Shown here one piece after another: positions 51,887 to 61,878 of a stretch of DNA of 64,000 nt (position 1 is the stretch's first letter; the number at the start of each line of letters is the position of its first letter). The stretch covers positions 508,128-572,127 of the forward strand of contig NZ_JAUHHC010000004.1 in NCBI RefSeq assembly GCF_030410485.1, in the 5' to 3' direction. A program made the position numbers and the translations under genes. A model generated the notes under the pieces. That model was given only the letters and a program-made list of their open reading frames with translations. It was not told where the DNA came from and did not search any database. The DNA is from Roseateles violae (GTDB lineage: Bacteria > Pseudomonadota > Gammaproteobacteria > Burkholderiales > Burkholderiaceae_C).

Positions 51887-53002
51887 TCAGCGCCAGAACT
51901 TGCCGTCCGGCCCGATGATGGACACGTCGGCGAAGTCCAGTCCGCCGCGCTGCTTGGGTCCGAAGCTCAGCTCCAGCCCGCCCAGATCGAACTGCTGCAG
52001 TCCCTCCAGCGCCTTCAGCAGGCCCTCGCGGCTCAGGTCCTTGGCGCTGCGCTTCAGCCCCTCGACCAGCAGCTTGGCGGCGGCGAAGCCCTCGATCTGG
52101 GCCGGCGTCAGCTCGGTCTTGCCGCGTGCCTTGGCCAGCGCCTGCGCCTCGCGCACCAGCGGCGTCGCCGAGGAGCGCTCGTAGGGGAAGAGCTGGGTCA
52201 CGATGACGCCGCGCGCGTTGTCGCCCAAGGCCTTGACGAACTCGGTCGAGGCATTGTTGGACAGGGTCGCCACATGGGCGGTCGAGCCCGCGGCGCGCAG
52301 CGCGTTGATGCCCTCGACCACCGCGTAGCCCGGACCGATCAGCAGCACCGCCTCGATATTGGCCTTGGCCACCTGCTGCATCAGCGGCGCCAGCTCGGGC
52401 TTGTTGCGGTCGAAGCGCAGATGCGCGGAGGCGCGCATATTGAGCGCCTGCAGGCCGCGCAGCGCGCCAATGCCGGCGTCGTTGCCGAACTCGTCGTTGA
52501 CCTGCACGATGGTCAGGCGCTTGACGCCGATGCCGGCCAGATGCCGGATCGCCCGCTCGGCCTCGCGCTGGAAACTGGCGCGCAGATTGAACACATAGCC
52601 ATTGGCCGGCTCGCGCAGCGCCATCGCGCCGCTGCTGGGCGCGACCAGGGCCAGCCGGTGCTCGGCCAGCAGCGGCACGATCGCCTGCGAAGGGGCCGTG
52701 CCGCGGCTCAGGAACATCGCCACGACGCCCTGCTCGATCAGGTTCCTGGTATTGGCGGCGCTCAGCTGCGGCTCGTACCTGTCGTCCAGCGAGATCAGCT
52801 CGATGCGCTGGCCCTTCAAGCCGCCCTGGGCATTGAAGGCGTCGAAGTACAGCCGCGCGCCCTCCGTCGCCTCCTGCACGCTGGATGCACCAGGGCCGGT
52901 GAAGGCCGCCGTCTGGCCGATCTTGATGTCGGCCCGCGCCGGCAGCGCCGCCATGGCGATGAAGAAAAAGGTCCCGATCCAGGTCTTGCGCAGCAGCCCC
53001 AT
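51887..53002 (-). CDS. Orphan Liv-type periplasmic binding protein
   Basis: A 371-residue type I periplasmic binding protein. The start MGLLRKTWIGTFFFIAM at 53002 has GAGGAGA upstream and gives a signal peptide ending LPARA-D. The mature part opens IKIGQTAAFTGPGASSVQEATEGARLY and includes IVQVNDEFGNDAGIGALRG. No permease or ATPase genes are adjacent, so it may serve a distant transporter or act as a sensor. A perfect palindrome lies 29-48 bases upstream. Confidence 0.88.
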   Translation of the reverse strand: MGLLRKTWIGTFFFIAMAALPARADIKIGQTAAFTGPGASSVQEATEGARLYFDAFNAQGGLKGQRIELISLDDRYEPQLSAANTRNLIEQGVVAMFLSRGTAPSQAIVPLLAEHRLALVAPSSGAMALREPANGYVFNLRASFQREAERAIRHLAGIGVKRLTIVQVNDEFGNDAGIGALRGLQALNMRASAHLRFDRNKPELAPLMQQVAKANIEAVLLIGPGYAVVEGINALRAAGSTAHVATLSNNASTEFVKALGDNARGVIVTQLFPYERSSATPLVREAQALAKARGKTELTPAQIEGFAAAKLLVEGLKRSAKDLSREGLLKALEGLQQFDLGGLELSFGPKQRGGLDFADVSIIGPDGKFWR

Positions 53003-53346
53003 CGCTCGTTCTCCTCGGTGATGGACAAGACCTGTCCCCGAGGGGACAGGCGTCGCGATTGTGGCGAGGCGCGGCCCTGCGGTGCGGCCCGGGCGCTCGG
53101 TGAAAACCCGGCTCCGGTGGCTGGCGCCGCGGCCGCCTCGGCAATAGTTGGCAAAACTCAAGTCGGCCAGGCCCGCGCTGCGCGATCGGCGCTTCGGTCC
53201 GCGGCGGGCCGGCCGATAGAGCCGACAGACAAAACGGAGTGCCGCGGCCATACAGCGGCACCAGGCGGAGGGCGAAGCCTTCGCTGCCGGATCGACAAAC
53301 GGCAGGGAAGGCACCGGCCGTTCGCGAACGAATGGAGGAGTAGCCA
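53003..53346. other. Intergenic region between binding protein and diguanylate cyclase
   Basis: This 344-base divergent region holds one perfect palindrome at 53031-53050, listed separately. Otherwise it is GC-rich with no gene or repeat that I can support. AGGAG precedes the cyclase start at 53347. Confidence 0.6.
53031..53050. promoter_or_regulatory. Perfect 9-bp inverted repeat upstream of the orphan binding protein
   Basis: CCTGTCCCCGAGGGGACAGG, with CCTGTCCCC / GGGGACAGG arms and a 2-base centre. It sits 29-48 bases before the ATG of the minus-strand gene. It could be an operator or a leader hairpin. There is no T-run, so it is not a terminator. Confidence 0.5.
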
Positions 53347-54396
53347 ATGAGATACCTGGACAGCAGGGCGCGCAGCGCCGACCATCTGCGCGCCGCCCTG
53401 CCCTTGATGACCCGCCAGCGCAGCGCGCTGCACCCAGTCAGCTACGCGGTCTGGTACGAGCATGTCAGCGGGCGCAACCCGACGCTGAGCCGCGAGTTGC
53501 AGGCGCTGACCGAGGCCGGCGAGGGACTGGACGAGGCGCAGACCTGGTCGCTGTACCGCCGCCACCTCGGCGAGCTCGACACCGGCGGCGCGCAAAAGCT
53601 CAGCGAGGGCTTCAGCCGCGTGCTCGACACCATGGCCGCCAGCGCCGCGCAGGCCGGCGACCAGACGGCGCGCTTCGATTCCTCGCTGTCCAGCTGGGTC
53701 GAGCAATTGCTGGCCGATCCGCCGGCGCAGACCCAGGTCGAGGTGCTGCGGGAACTGCTCGCCGGCACGCGCGAGATCCGCGCCGCGATGCGTGATCTGC
53801 AGCGGCGCCTGGACAGCAGCCAGGGCGAGATCGGCCTGCTCCGCGAGGAGGTGCAGCGCGCCCGCAGCGAGGCGCTGATCGATGCGCTGACCGGCCTGGC
53901 GAACCGCCGCGCCTTCGAGCAGCGGCTCAATGAGTGCGTGGTCGGCGGCGCCGGCGCGGCGGCTGGCGCGGCGGCTGAAGCGCCCTGCCTGGTGCTGGGC
54001 GACATCGACTTCTTCAAGAAGGTCAACGACAGCTTCGGCCATTCCTTCGGCGACCATGTGCTGCGCGCGGTCGCCCAGACCCTGAAGGGCGTGGCCGCCG
54101 ATGCCGCGCTGCCGGCCCGCGTCGGCGGCGAGGAGTTCGCCCTGCTGATGCCCAGGGCCGCACTGCCCGACGCGCAGAAGCTGGCCGAGGCGATGCGCCA
54201 GAGCGTCGCAGCCAGCCGTATCCGCCGCGGCGACCGCCTGCAGAGCATCGAGCGGGTGACGATCTCGGTCGGCGTCACGCAGCTGGCCGTCGGCGAAAGC
54301 GCCAACGACTTCTTCGAGCGCGCCGACCGTGCGCTCTATGCGTCCAAGCGCAGCGGACGCAACTGCGTCACCGTGCTGGCGGCCCGCGCCGCCTGA
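53347..54396 (+). CDS. Diguanylate cyclase (GGDEF domain)
   Basis: A 349-residue soluble protein. The N-terminal ~165 residues are helical (RHLGELDTGG, SWVEQLLADPP) and end in a coiled coil. The GGDEF domain has DALTGLANRRAFEQRL, GDIDFFKKVNDSFGH and an intact signature GGEEF (residues 260-264), so cyclic-di-GMP synthesis from two GTP is expected. No RxxD inhibitory site is evident four residues before the signature. A low-complexity Ala/Gly run occurs at ~199-210. Its context gives no target. Confidence 0.9.
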   Translation: MRYLDSRARSADHLRAALPLMTRQRSALHPVSYAVWYEHVSGRNPTLSRELQALTEAGEGLDEAQTWSLYRRHLGELDTGGAQKLSEGFSRVLDTMAASAAQAGDQTARFDSSLSSWVEQLLADPPAQTQVEVLRELLAGTREIRAAMRDLQRRLDSSQGEIGLLREEVQRARSEALIDALTGLANRRAFEQRLNECVVGGAGAAAGAAAEAPCLVLGDIDFFKKVNDSFGHSFGDHVLRAVAQTLKGVAADAALPARVGGEEFALLMPRAALPDAQKLAEAMRQSVAASRIRRGDRLQSIERVTISVGVTQLAVGESANDFFERADRALYASKRSGRNCVTVLAARAA

Positions 54397-54503
54397 GCAT
54401 CGAGCGGTCCGCCGCGAGCCTCTACACTGGCCGCTGATCCGCTCGTTCGCCACCCCATGTCGATCCGCTCCCTCTCCTCCCCGCCGCCTGCGGGCCTGCC
54501 AGC

Positions 54504-56078
<1,575 letters not shown>

Positions 56079-56157
56079 CCCCCAGCGCGACGATTCATCA
56101 ATCTTGGGATGTCGCCGCCCGGGCGGCCTCCCTATATTGCTGACAGCCTGCGCGGAG

Positions 56158-56213
56158 GCAGCGGGCGTCGGCCCTCGACGGCGACGCTCGAACCCAGGTC
56201 CGCCGCCCGCTGC
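56158..56213 (+). promoter_or_regulatory. Structured leader of the holin-endolysin operon
   Basis: A perfect 10-bp inverted repeat GCAGCGGGCG (56158-56167) / CGCCCGCTGC (56204-56213) encloses a smaller CGTCG-GCCCT-CGACG hairpin. It ends about 33 bases before the holin ATG. Such structure in the 5' leader could modulate translation of lysis genes. No known riboswitch family is recognised. Confidence 0.4.
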
Positions 56214-56246
56214 GCGTTCGTCAACGCTTAGCTACGAGGAGCCGAT

Positions 56247-56819
56247 ATGGCACCGTTCATCATGGCCCTGCTCAGCTCGGGCCTGCGGCTCGTCGCGAAT
56301 GCCGCCCTGGTCAAGGGCAAGGACTTCATCAAGGAGAAGACCGGCGTCGACCTCGACCAGGCGGCGCTCTCCGAGGCCGACCAGCTGAAGCTGCGCCAGT
56401 TCCAGGCCGAGCACGAGGAAGAGTTGCTGCGCCTGCAGCTGGAGGACAACAAGCTCGCCTTCGAGGAGACCAAGGCCTATCTGGCCGATGTCGCCGATGC
56501 GCGCAAGAACCAGGCGGCGATCCTGATGAGCGCCGACGCCCCCTGGTACGCGAAGGCGATCCAGCCGGCGCTCGCGGCCTTCGTCGTGTCGGCCGCCGTC
56601 GTGCTGTTCTGGCTGTTCTTCCTCTGGGCCGGCAAGAGCGGCGCCGAGGGCGGTCTGAACCCGACGCAGAAGGACATCGTGCTCTACATCCTCGGCGTGC
56701 TGTCGGCGGCGGTGACGCAGATCCTCGGCTACTACTTCGGCAGTTCCAAGGGCAGCGCCGAGAAGTCCAAGCAGATCGACGTCGCCCTGGCGCAAAAGGG
56801 CGGAGGTGACGGCAAATGA
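56247..56819 (+). CDS. Holin of the 3TM/GTA type
   Basis: A 190-residue membrane protein resembling the GTA_holin_3TM family. A short hydrophobic N-terminus (1-20), a charged coiled-coil region (~40-90), and two strong membrane spans (~104-128 and ~143-164) precede a Lys/Gly-rich tail. GAGGAG lies upstream of the ATG. Holins permeabilise the inner membrane to release an endolysin, and an endolysin gene follows with an ATGA overlap. No capsid, tail or integrase gene is nearby. Confidence 0.78.
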   Translation: MAPFIMALLSSGLRLVANAALVKGKDFIKEKTGVDLDQAALSEADQLKLRQFQAEHEEELLRLQLEDNKLAFEETKAYLADVADARKNQAAILMSADAPWYAKAIQPALAAFVVSAAVVLFWLFFLWAGKSGAEGGLNPTQKDIVLYILGVLSAAVTQILGYYFGSSKGSAEKSKQIDVALAQKGGGDGK

Positions 56820-58132
56820 GCCTGCTGACCGAACAGATGTCCTTTCTGAAGGACGTGCGGCGGCTGCTCGACTATGCCGAGCGGCAGCAATTCCTCGTTA
56901 CCGGCGGCGAGCTCGAGCGCTCGCCGGAAACGCAGGAGATCTATGTGCGCTCGGGCCGCGAGAAGAGCATGGACAGCCCCCATCTGCGCAAATGCGCGAT
57001 CACGCTGAACCTGTTCCGCGACAGCAACGACCACTTCGAGCTGGTGCAGGACCTGGCCACGCTGGAGCCGATCGGCAAGTACTGGGAAGACCTGGACCCG
57101 CGCAACCGCTGGGGCGGCCGGCGCGGCGGCGTGCTGGAGGCGCCGCGCTTCGAGCGCGATCCGGGCGGCTGGCCGAACAGCACGACCGCCACCCTGCTGC
57201 CGCCCGATCAGGCGCCGGCGCCGGCCGAGGCGGTCGCGCTGGCCGACGCCAGCCGGCCGGTGGCCGTGGTGCTGCCCCCCTCGCAGGCCGATTCGCCGAC
57301 GCCCGTGCTCAAGCGCGGTAGCGGCGAGCGCGATGCGATCGGCCGCCTGCAGTCGCTGCTGGTCAAGGCCGGCTTCCTGGACAAGTCCAGCGGCGCCTTC
57401 GACGACGAGACCGAGCGCGCGGTGGCCGAGTTCCAGCGCAAGAACAGCCTGGTCGCCGATGGCGTCGCCGGCGAAAAGACCTGGACCACCCTGCTGTCGC
57501 AGACCTCGGACGCGCAGCAGCAGATGGCCTCGCGCTTCATCGGCGACGCGGATTTCGAGGCGGCGGCGCGAAGCCTGCAGATCGAGACCGCGGCGATGCG
57601 CGCGGTCTACAAGGTCGAGTCCAATGGCAAGGGCTTCATCGGCGACGATCCGAAGATCCTGTTCGAGGGCCATGTGTTCTGGAACCGCCTGAAGCTGGCC
57701 GGCCTGCGGCCCGAGACCCTGGTGCGCGGCAACGAGGACATCCTCTATCCGACCTGGACCAAGCAGTTCTATGTCGGCGGCGCCGGCGAGATGCGCCGCC
57801 TGCTGCGCGCCGAGGGCATCCAGCGCGAGGCCGCGCGCGAGTCGGCCTCCTGGGGCCTGTTCCAGATCATGGGCTTCCACTGGAAGCCGCTGGGCTACGG
57901 CTCGGTGGACGAGTTCGTCGAGCGGATGAAGACGCATGAGCGCGACCAGCTGGAGGCCTTCTGCCGCTTCGTCGCCCGCAACAAGGACCGCAGCGGCCGC
58001 ACGCTGGCGCAGCTGCTGGCCGAAAAGGACTGGGCCGCCTTTGCCTACGCCTACAACGGCGCCGGCTACCGGCAGAACGCCTACGACGACAAGCTGCGCG
58101 CGCAGTACCGCGTCTTTGCCGGCACTGCCTGA
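56816..58132 (+). CDS. Three-domain endolysin: degenerate M15-like, peptidoglycan-binding, N-acetylmuramidase
   Basis: A 438-residue lysin without signal peptide, consistent with holin-dependent release. Residues 1-120 resemble an M15 peptidase (SPHLRKCAITLNLF, KYWEDLDPRNRWGG). His56 is kept, but the metal-binding Asp is Thr63 and the final His is Arg111, so it is probably inactive. Residues ~170-226 are a PG_binding_1 domain (GAFDDETERAVAEFQRKN). Residues ~243-436 are an N-acetylmuramidase (PF11860-like) with likely catalytic Glu268 in YKVESNGKGF, DPKILFEGHVFW and ASWGLFQIMGFHW. It starts in the holin stop codon (ATGA). Confidence 0.82.
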   Translation: MSLLTEQMSFLKDVRRLLDYAERQQFLVTGGELERSPETQEIYVRSGREKSMDSPHLRKCAITLNLFRDSNDHFELVQDLATLEPIGKYWEDLDPRNRWGGRRGGVLEAPRFERDPGGWPNSTTATLLPPDQAPAPAEAVALADASRPVAVVLPPSQADSPTPVLKRGSGERDAIGRLQSLLVKAGFLDKSSGAFDDETERAVAEFQRKNSLVADGVAGEKTWTTLLSQTSDAQQQMASRFIGDADFEAAARSLQIETAAMRAVYKVESNGKGFIGDDPKILFEGHVFWNRLKLAGLRPETLVRGNEDILYPTWTKQFYVGGAGEMRRLLRAEGIQREAARESASWGLFQIMGFHWKPLGYGSVDEFVERMKTHERDQLEAFCRFVARNKDRSGRTLAQLLAEKDWAAFAYAYNGAGYRQNAYDDKLRAQYRVFAGTA

Positions 58133-58151
58133 GCCGGCGGGCAGCCAGCAA

Positions 58152-58182
58152 AAAGGCCGGGGCATGCCCCGGCCTTTGTTCG
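58152..58182. terminator. Strong bidirectional terminator
   Basis: A perfect 12-bp stem AAAGGCCGGGGC / GCCCCGGCCTTT (58152-58163, 58166-58177) with an AT centre, followed by a short T-rich stretch on the plus strand. It is preceded by TGCTTTTT-equivalent A-run on the other. It lies between the endolysin and the small converging membrane-protein gene. Confidence 0.85.
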
Positions 58183-58199
58183 TCTTGCTCGACCGGCCC

Positions 58200-58379
58200 T
58201 CAGCTGGAAGCCGCCGCCGATGCCGGCAGCGCGGCCGCCGAGGCGGCGGGCGCGGAGGCCGCCGGCGCGTGATCGTCGATGCCATGCTTCTCGCCGCTCA
58301 TATCGATGTCGCCGCCCTTGCTCAGCAGGAACAGCGCCAGCGCAGCGAATACGGCAAAGCCGACCAGGATCTTCCACAT
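58200..58379 (-). CDS. Small membrane protein, unknown function
   Basis: A 59-residue protein with AAGGAGAT seven bases before its ATG (58379). One membrane span fills residues ~3-20 (ILVGFAVFAALALFLLS), followed by a charged segment KGGDIDMSGEKHGIDDH and an Ala/Ser/Pro-rich tail. No family recognised. It faces the endolysin across a terminator and is separated from the upstream transporter by another terminator, so it is monocistronic. Confidence 0.65.
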   Translation of the reverse strand: MWKILVGFAVFAALALFLLSKGGDIDMSGEKHGIDDHAPAASAPAASAAALPASAAASS

Positions 58380-58453
58380 GAGCCAATCTCCTTCAGTAGT
58401 TGCGTGTCGATTGTCCGCAGGCTTGCTGACGGCAGGCTGATCCAAGGCCCATG

Positions 58454-58479
58454 AAAAAAAGGCGGTCCCGAGGACCGCC
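58454..58479 (-). terminator. Rho-independent terminator of the MHS transporter gene
   Basis: On the minus strand GGCGGTCC-TCG-GGACCGCC (58461-58479) is followed by seven T residues (58454-58460). A textbook terminator. Confidence 0.9.
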
Positions 58480-58517
58480 CTTTCCTTCTGCGGCCTCGCG
58501 GCCGCGCCCTGCATCAA

Positions 58518-60185
58518 TCAGTCGTGGGCGTAGATGTCCACGTCCTTGGTCTCCTTGACGAACAGCATGCCGACGACGAAGGTCACCGCGGCGATGATGA
58601 TCGGGTACCAGAGGCCGTTGTACATATTGCCGGTCTGCGCCACGATGGCGAAGGCGGTCGTGGGCAGCAGGCCGCCGAACCAGCCATTGCCGATGTGGTA
58701 CGGCAGGCTCATCGAGGTGTAGCGGATGCGGGTCGGGAACATCTCGACCAGCATCGCGGCGATCGGACCATAGACCATGGTCACATAGATCACCAGCACC
58801 GTCAGGATGGCAACGACCAGCGGCTTGTTGACCTTGGCCGGATCGGCCTTGGCCGGGTAGCCCGCGGCCTTCAGCGCGTCGCCCACCGCCTTCTTGAACT
58901 CGGCGTCCTTCTTCTTGGCCTCATCGGCCGGCAGGCCCTTGGAGCTGTAGCCGGTGATGACGGTCTCGCCGATCTTGATCGTCGCGGGCGTGCCCGCCGG
59001 AGCCACGGCGTTCTCGTAGCTGACCGAGCCGCCGGCCAGCACCTGCTTGGCGATGTCGCAGGAGCTGGTGAACTTGACCGTGCCGGTCGGGTTGAACTGG
59101 AACGAGCACTCCTTCGGATCGGCGGTCACGACGACCTGCGAGGTGGCCTGCGCCTTGGCCAGGTCCGGGTTGGCGGCCTGGGTCAGCGCCTTGAACAGCG
59201 GGAAATAGGTCAGCACGGCCAGCAGGCAGCCGGCCATGATGATGGGCTTGCGGCCGATCTTGTCGGACAGCGAACCGAAGATCACGAAGAAGGGCGTGCC
59301 GATCACCAGCGACAGCGCGATCAGGATGTTGGCGGTGGCGCCATCGACCTTCAGCGACTGCGTCAGGAAGAACAGCGCGTAGAACTGGCCCGTGTACCAG
59401 ACGACGGCCTGGCCGGCGGTCAGGCCGATCAGGGCCAGGATCACGATCTTCAGGTTCTTCCACTGGCCGAAGGATTCGGTCAGCGGCGCCTTCGAGGTCT
59501 TGCCCTCGGCCTTCATCTTGCGGAAGGCCGGCGACTCGTTCATCGACAGGCGGATCCAGACGCTGATCGCCAGCAGCAGGATGGAGACCAGGAAGGGCAC
59601 GCGCCAGCCCCAGTCGGCGAAGGCCTCTTCGCCCAGCCATGTGCGGGTGCCCAGGATCACCATCAGCGACAGGAACAGGCCCAGGGTCGCGGTGGTCTGG
59701 ATCCAGGAGGTGAAGGCGCCACGCTTGCCGTGCGGCGCATGCTCGGCCACGTAGGTGGCCGCGCCGCCGTACTCGCCGCCCAGGGCCAGGCCTTGCAGCA
59801 GGCGCAGGCCGATCAGGATCACCGGCGCGGCGACGCCGATCGAGGCGTAGTTCGGCAGCACGCCGACGATGAAGGTGGACAGACCCATGATCAGGATCGT
59901 CACCAGGAAGGTGTACTTGCGGCCGATCATGTCGCCCAGGCGGCCGAACACCAGCGCGCCGAAGGGGCGCACGATGAAGCCCGCGGCGAAGGCCAGCAGC
60001 GCGAAGATGAAGGCAGAACCGGCGTCCAGACCGGCGAAGAACTGCTTGGCGATGATCGCTGCCAAGGAGCCGTACAGATAGAAGTCGTACCACTCGAACA
60101 CGGTGCCGAGTGAGGAGGCGAAGATGACCTTCTTCTCCTCGCCCGTCATCGGCGTGTTGGTCGACACAGCAGTTGCAGTTGCCAT
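58518..60185 (-). CDS. MHS-family (metabolite:H+ symporter) MFS transporter
   Basis: A 555-residue transporter of the ProP/ShiA type. Markers are GTVFEWYDFYLYGSLAAI in TM1, RPFGALVFGRLGDMIGRKYTF, RLLQGLALGGEYGGAATYVAEHAP and WGWRVPFL. Start MATATAVSTNTPMTGEEKK at 60185 has GGAGA upstream. Between membrane segments ~340 and ~450 is an ~110-residue hydrophilic insert with two Cys (CSFQF, SSCDIAKQ), making it longer than the ~430-residue norm. The substrate is probably an organic acid or osmolyte. Single-gene unit with its own terminator. Confidence 0.85.
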   Translation of the reverse strand: MATATAVSTNTPMTGEEKKVIFASSLGTVFEWYDFYLYGSLAAIIAKQFFAGLDAGSAFIFALLAFAAGFIVRPFGALVFGRLGDMIGRKYTFLVTILIMGLSTFIVGVLPNYASIGVAAPVILIGLRLLQGLALGGEYGGAATYVAEHAPHGKRGAFTSWIQTTATLGLFLSLMVILGTRTWLGEEAFADWGWRVPFLVSILLLAISVWIRLSMNESPAFRKMKAEGKTSKAPLTESFGQWKNLKIVILALIGLTAGQAVVWYTGQFYALFFLTQSLKVDGATANILIALSLVIGTPFFVIFGSLSDKIGRKPIIMAGCLLAVLTYFPLFKALTQAANPDLAKAQATSQVVVTADPKECSFQFNPTGTVKFTSSCDIAKQVLAGGSVSYENAVAPAGTPATIKIGETVITGYSSKGLPADEAKKKDAEFKKAVGDALKAAGYPAKADPAKVNKPLVVAILTVLVIYVTMVYGPIAAMLVEMFPTRIRYTSMSLPYHIGNGWFGGLLPTTAFAIVAQTGNMYNGLWYPIIIAAVTFVVGMLFVKETKDVDIYAHD

Positions 60186-60394
60186 GTGTGAAGTCTCCAC
60201 AATGAGTTCTGAAGAACCACCGACCGGTGATTCTTGAGTCGCCACTGTGGACCGGCGCTCTGACCTATCTCTGACGCCGCGCTGAACGCTGGCTGACAAA
60301 CTGGGCTGCAACCCTAGGGTTTCATTTCTCAATGCGAAATTTCGGCGCCCGCGAGGGTAAGCACCGAGCCGGCCCGCCCGGCGCTCTCATCGCA

Positions 60395-61051
60395 TCAATG
60401 CTTGCGCAGCACGCCGGGCCGCGCCACCGCGGCGGCCTCCCAGGCGCCGCTGTCGAACCAGGGCTCACCGTTCAGATAGGCGGCCAGCATGGGCAGCGAG
60501 TCCAGGCCCCAGAACAGCCGGCCGTCGACCGCGATCGTCGGCACGCCGAACACGCCCAGCGCGATCGCCTGCTCGGTTGCCACGCGCAGCTGCTCCTTGA
60601 TCGCCTCGCTCTCCGGATCCTGCTTCGGGGCCAGGTCTTGCTTCAGCGCCGCCAGACGCACCGGATCGTTGGCATCGGCGCCGGCGCTCTGCCAGACATG
60701 GCGGAAGATCTTCTCGACCGTCAGCCGGTTCGGCGTGCCTGCCGGCTGGCCGGGTTCGACCGTGGCCCAGGCCAGGCGCAAGAGCGGCAGCGGGTTGAAC
60801 GGATGGCGGGCCGGCGTGTCCAGCGCGATCTTCAGTTGGTCGGCCAGCCAGGCGACATGGCGGAAGGTCCATTGCCGCTTGCTCTCGATCTCGGCCGGCC
60901 CCTTCTGGCCGACCACATGCAGGATGCCGGCGAACAGCACCGGCCGGTACTCGACCTGGTAGCTGATGCCGACCAGCGCCTCGGGCAGGCGCTCGAAGGC
61001 CAGCGCGGCATAGGGCGAGACCGGGTCGAAATAGAACTGCAGTGTTTTCAT
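60395..61051 (-). CDS. DsbA-family 2-hydroxychromene-2-carboxylate isomerase-like protein
   Basis: A 218-residue thioredoxin-fold protein of the HCCA isomerase/GST-kappa group. It opens LQFYFDPVSPYAALAFERLP with Ser at the active-site position, has HPFNPLPLLRLAWA, and ends FGVPTIAVDGRLFWGLDSL, the cis-Pro loop. Such proteins use glutathione to isomerise aromatic intermediates, but many have no assigned substrate. It lies 30 bases after the DUF1289 gene, probably in one operon with it and YbaK. Confidence 0.85.
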   Translation of the reverse strand: MKTLQFYFDPVSPYAALAFERLPEALVGISYQVEYRPVLFAGILHVVGQKGPAEIESKRQWTFRHVAWLADQLKIALDTPARHPFNPLPLLRLAWATVEPGQPAGTPNRLTVEKIFRHVWQSAGADANDPVRLAALKQDLAPKQDPESEAIKEQLRVATEQAIALGVFGVPTIAVDGRLFWGLDSLPMLAAYLNGEPWFDSGAWEAAAVARPGVLRKH

Positions 61052-61081
61052 GGGCGATGGTCCTTCCAGCGGATGACGGGT

Positions 61082-61330
61082 TCAGGGCATGTCCGCCTCG
61101 GCGGCGCTGAACACGCCCTGCTCGACCAGCAGCCGGCGCCGCTCGGGCAGGCGCGCCAGGATCTGCAGCCGGGTCGCGTCGTCGGCGCCGCCCCAGGCGG
61201 CGATCTCGGCGATCGTGCGCGCACAGCCCTCGCACCAGCCGGTGCCCGCGTGCATGCGGCAGACATTGATGCAGGGCGAATGGACGGCCGGCAGCGGTAC
61301 GGGCGGCGGCGGGCAGTTCTTCATCGTCAT
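61082..61330 (-). CDS. DUF1289 family Cys-rich small protein
   Basis: An 82-residue protein. SPCINVCRMHAGTGWCEGC carries the CxxxC and CxxC pattern typical of DUF1289, probably a metal-binding site, followed by TIAEIAAWGGADDATR. The start at 61330 (MTMKNCPPPP) overlaps the upstream YbaK stop (ATGA). The function is unknown. Confidence 0.8.
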   Translation of the reverse strand: MTMKNCPPPPVPLPAVHSPCINVCRMHAGTGWCEGCARTIAEIAAWGGADDATRLQILARLPERRRLLVEQGVFSAAEADMP

Positions 61331-61860
61331 GCGGCCGGCTCCTGCACGACGTCGATCACCGGCGCGCCGGTCAGCCGCTCCAGTTCGGCCGGCGTCATGC
61401 GGAACACGCCGTTCGGATGGCCGGCCGCGGCCCAGATCACGTCGAAGCGGAACAGCTCGCGGTCGACGAAGAGCTGCGGCGGCGCCGCGCCATCGGCCGG
61501 CGCGAAACCGAGCGGCGAGACCCCGCCGATCGAGAAGCCGGTGCGCGCCTTCACGTAGTCGGCATCGGCGCGCGACAGCGGCCCGGTCAGCGCCTTCAGT
61601 TTTTTCTCGTCGACGCGGCGGTCGCCCGAGGCGATCACCAGCACCGCCGCCTCGTCGCTCTTGCGGCGGAACACCACCGACTTGGCGATCTGGCCCAGGC
61701 TGACGCCCAGCGCGTCGGCCGCCTCCTGCGAGGTGCGCGCGGCAATCTCCAGCCACAGCGGCGCATGGCCGTGCTGCTTCTCGATCAGCGCGGCGCTGAC
61801 GCGCTGGAATCCTTCGGGGCGGGACGGTTCCTCATCGATGCGGGCATTCATGGCGTCCAT
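61327..61860 (-). CDS. YbaK/EbsC-family aminoacyl-tRNA deacylase-like protein
   Basis: A 177-residue protein of the YbaK/ProX editing-domain fold: ARTSQEAADALGVSLGQIAKSVVFR, ARTGFSIGGVSPLGF, and FDVIWAAAGHPNGVFRMTPAEL. The conserved Lys in AKSVVF fits the deacylase site. These proteins hydrolyse mischarged tRNAs. ATG 61860 is used; ATG 61851 is an alternative. First gene of a three-gene operon with DUF1289 and the DsbA-like gene. Confidence 0.85.
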   Translation of the reverse strand: MDAMNARIDEEPSRPEGFQRVSAALIEKQHGHAPLWLEIAARTSQEAADALGVSLGQIAKSVVFRRKSDEAAVLVIASGDRRVDEKKLKALTGPLSRADADYVKARTGFSIGGVSPLGFAPADGAAPPQLFVDRELFRFDVIWAAAGHPNGVFRMTPAELERLTGAPVIDVVQEPAA

Positions 61861-61878
61861 TCTGACGCATCGCCGCAC

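Noticed and set aside
56247-58132. Part of a complete prophage
   Set aside because: Flanking genes are a chromosomal histidine kinase and an MHS transporter with their own signals; no integrase, att repeats, capsid or tail genes are seen.
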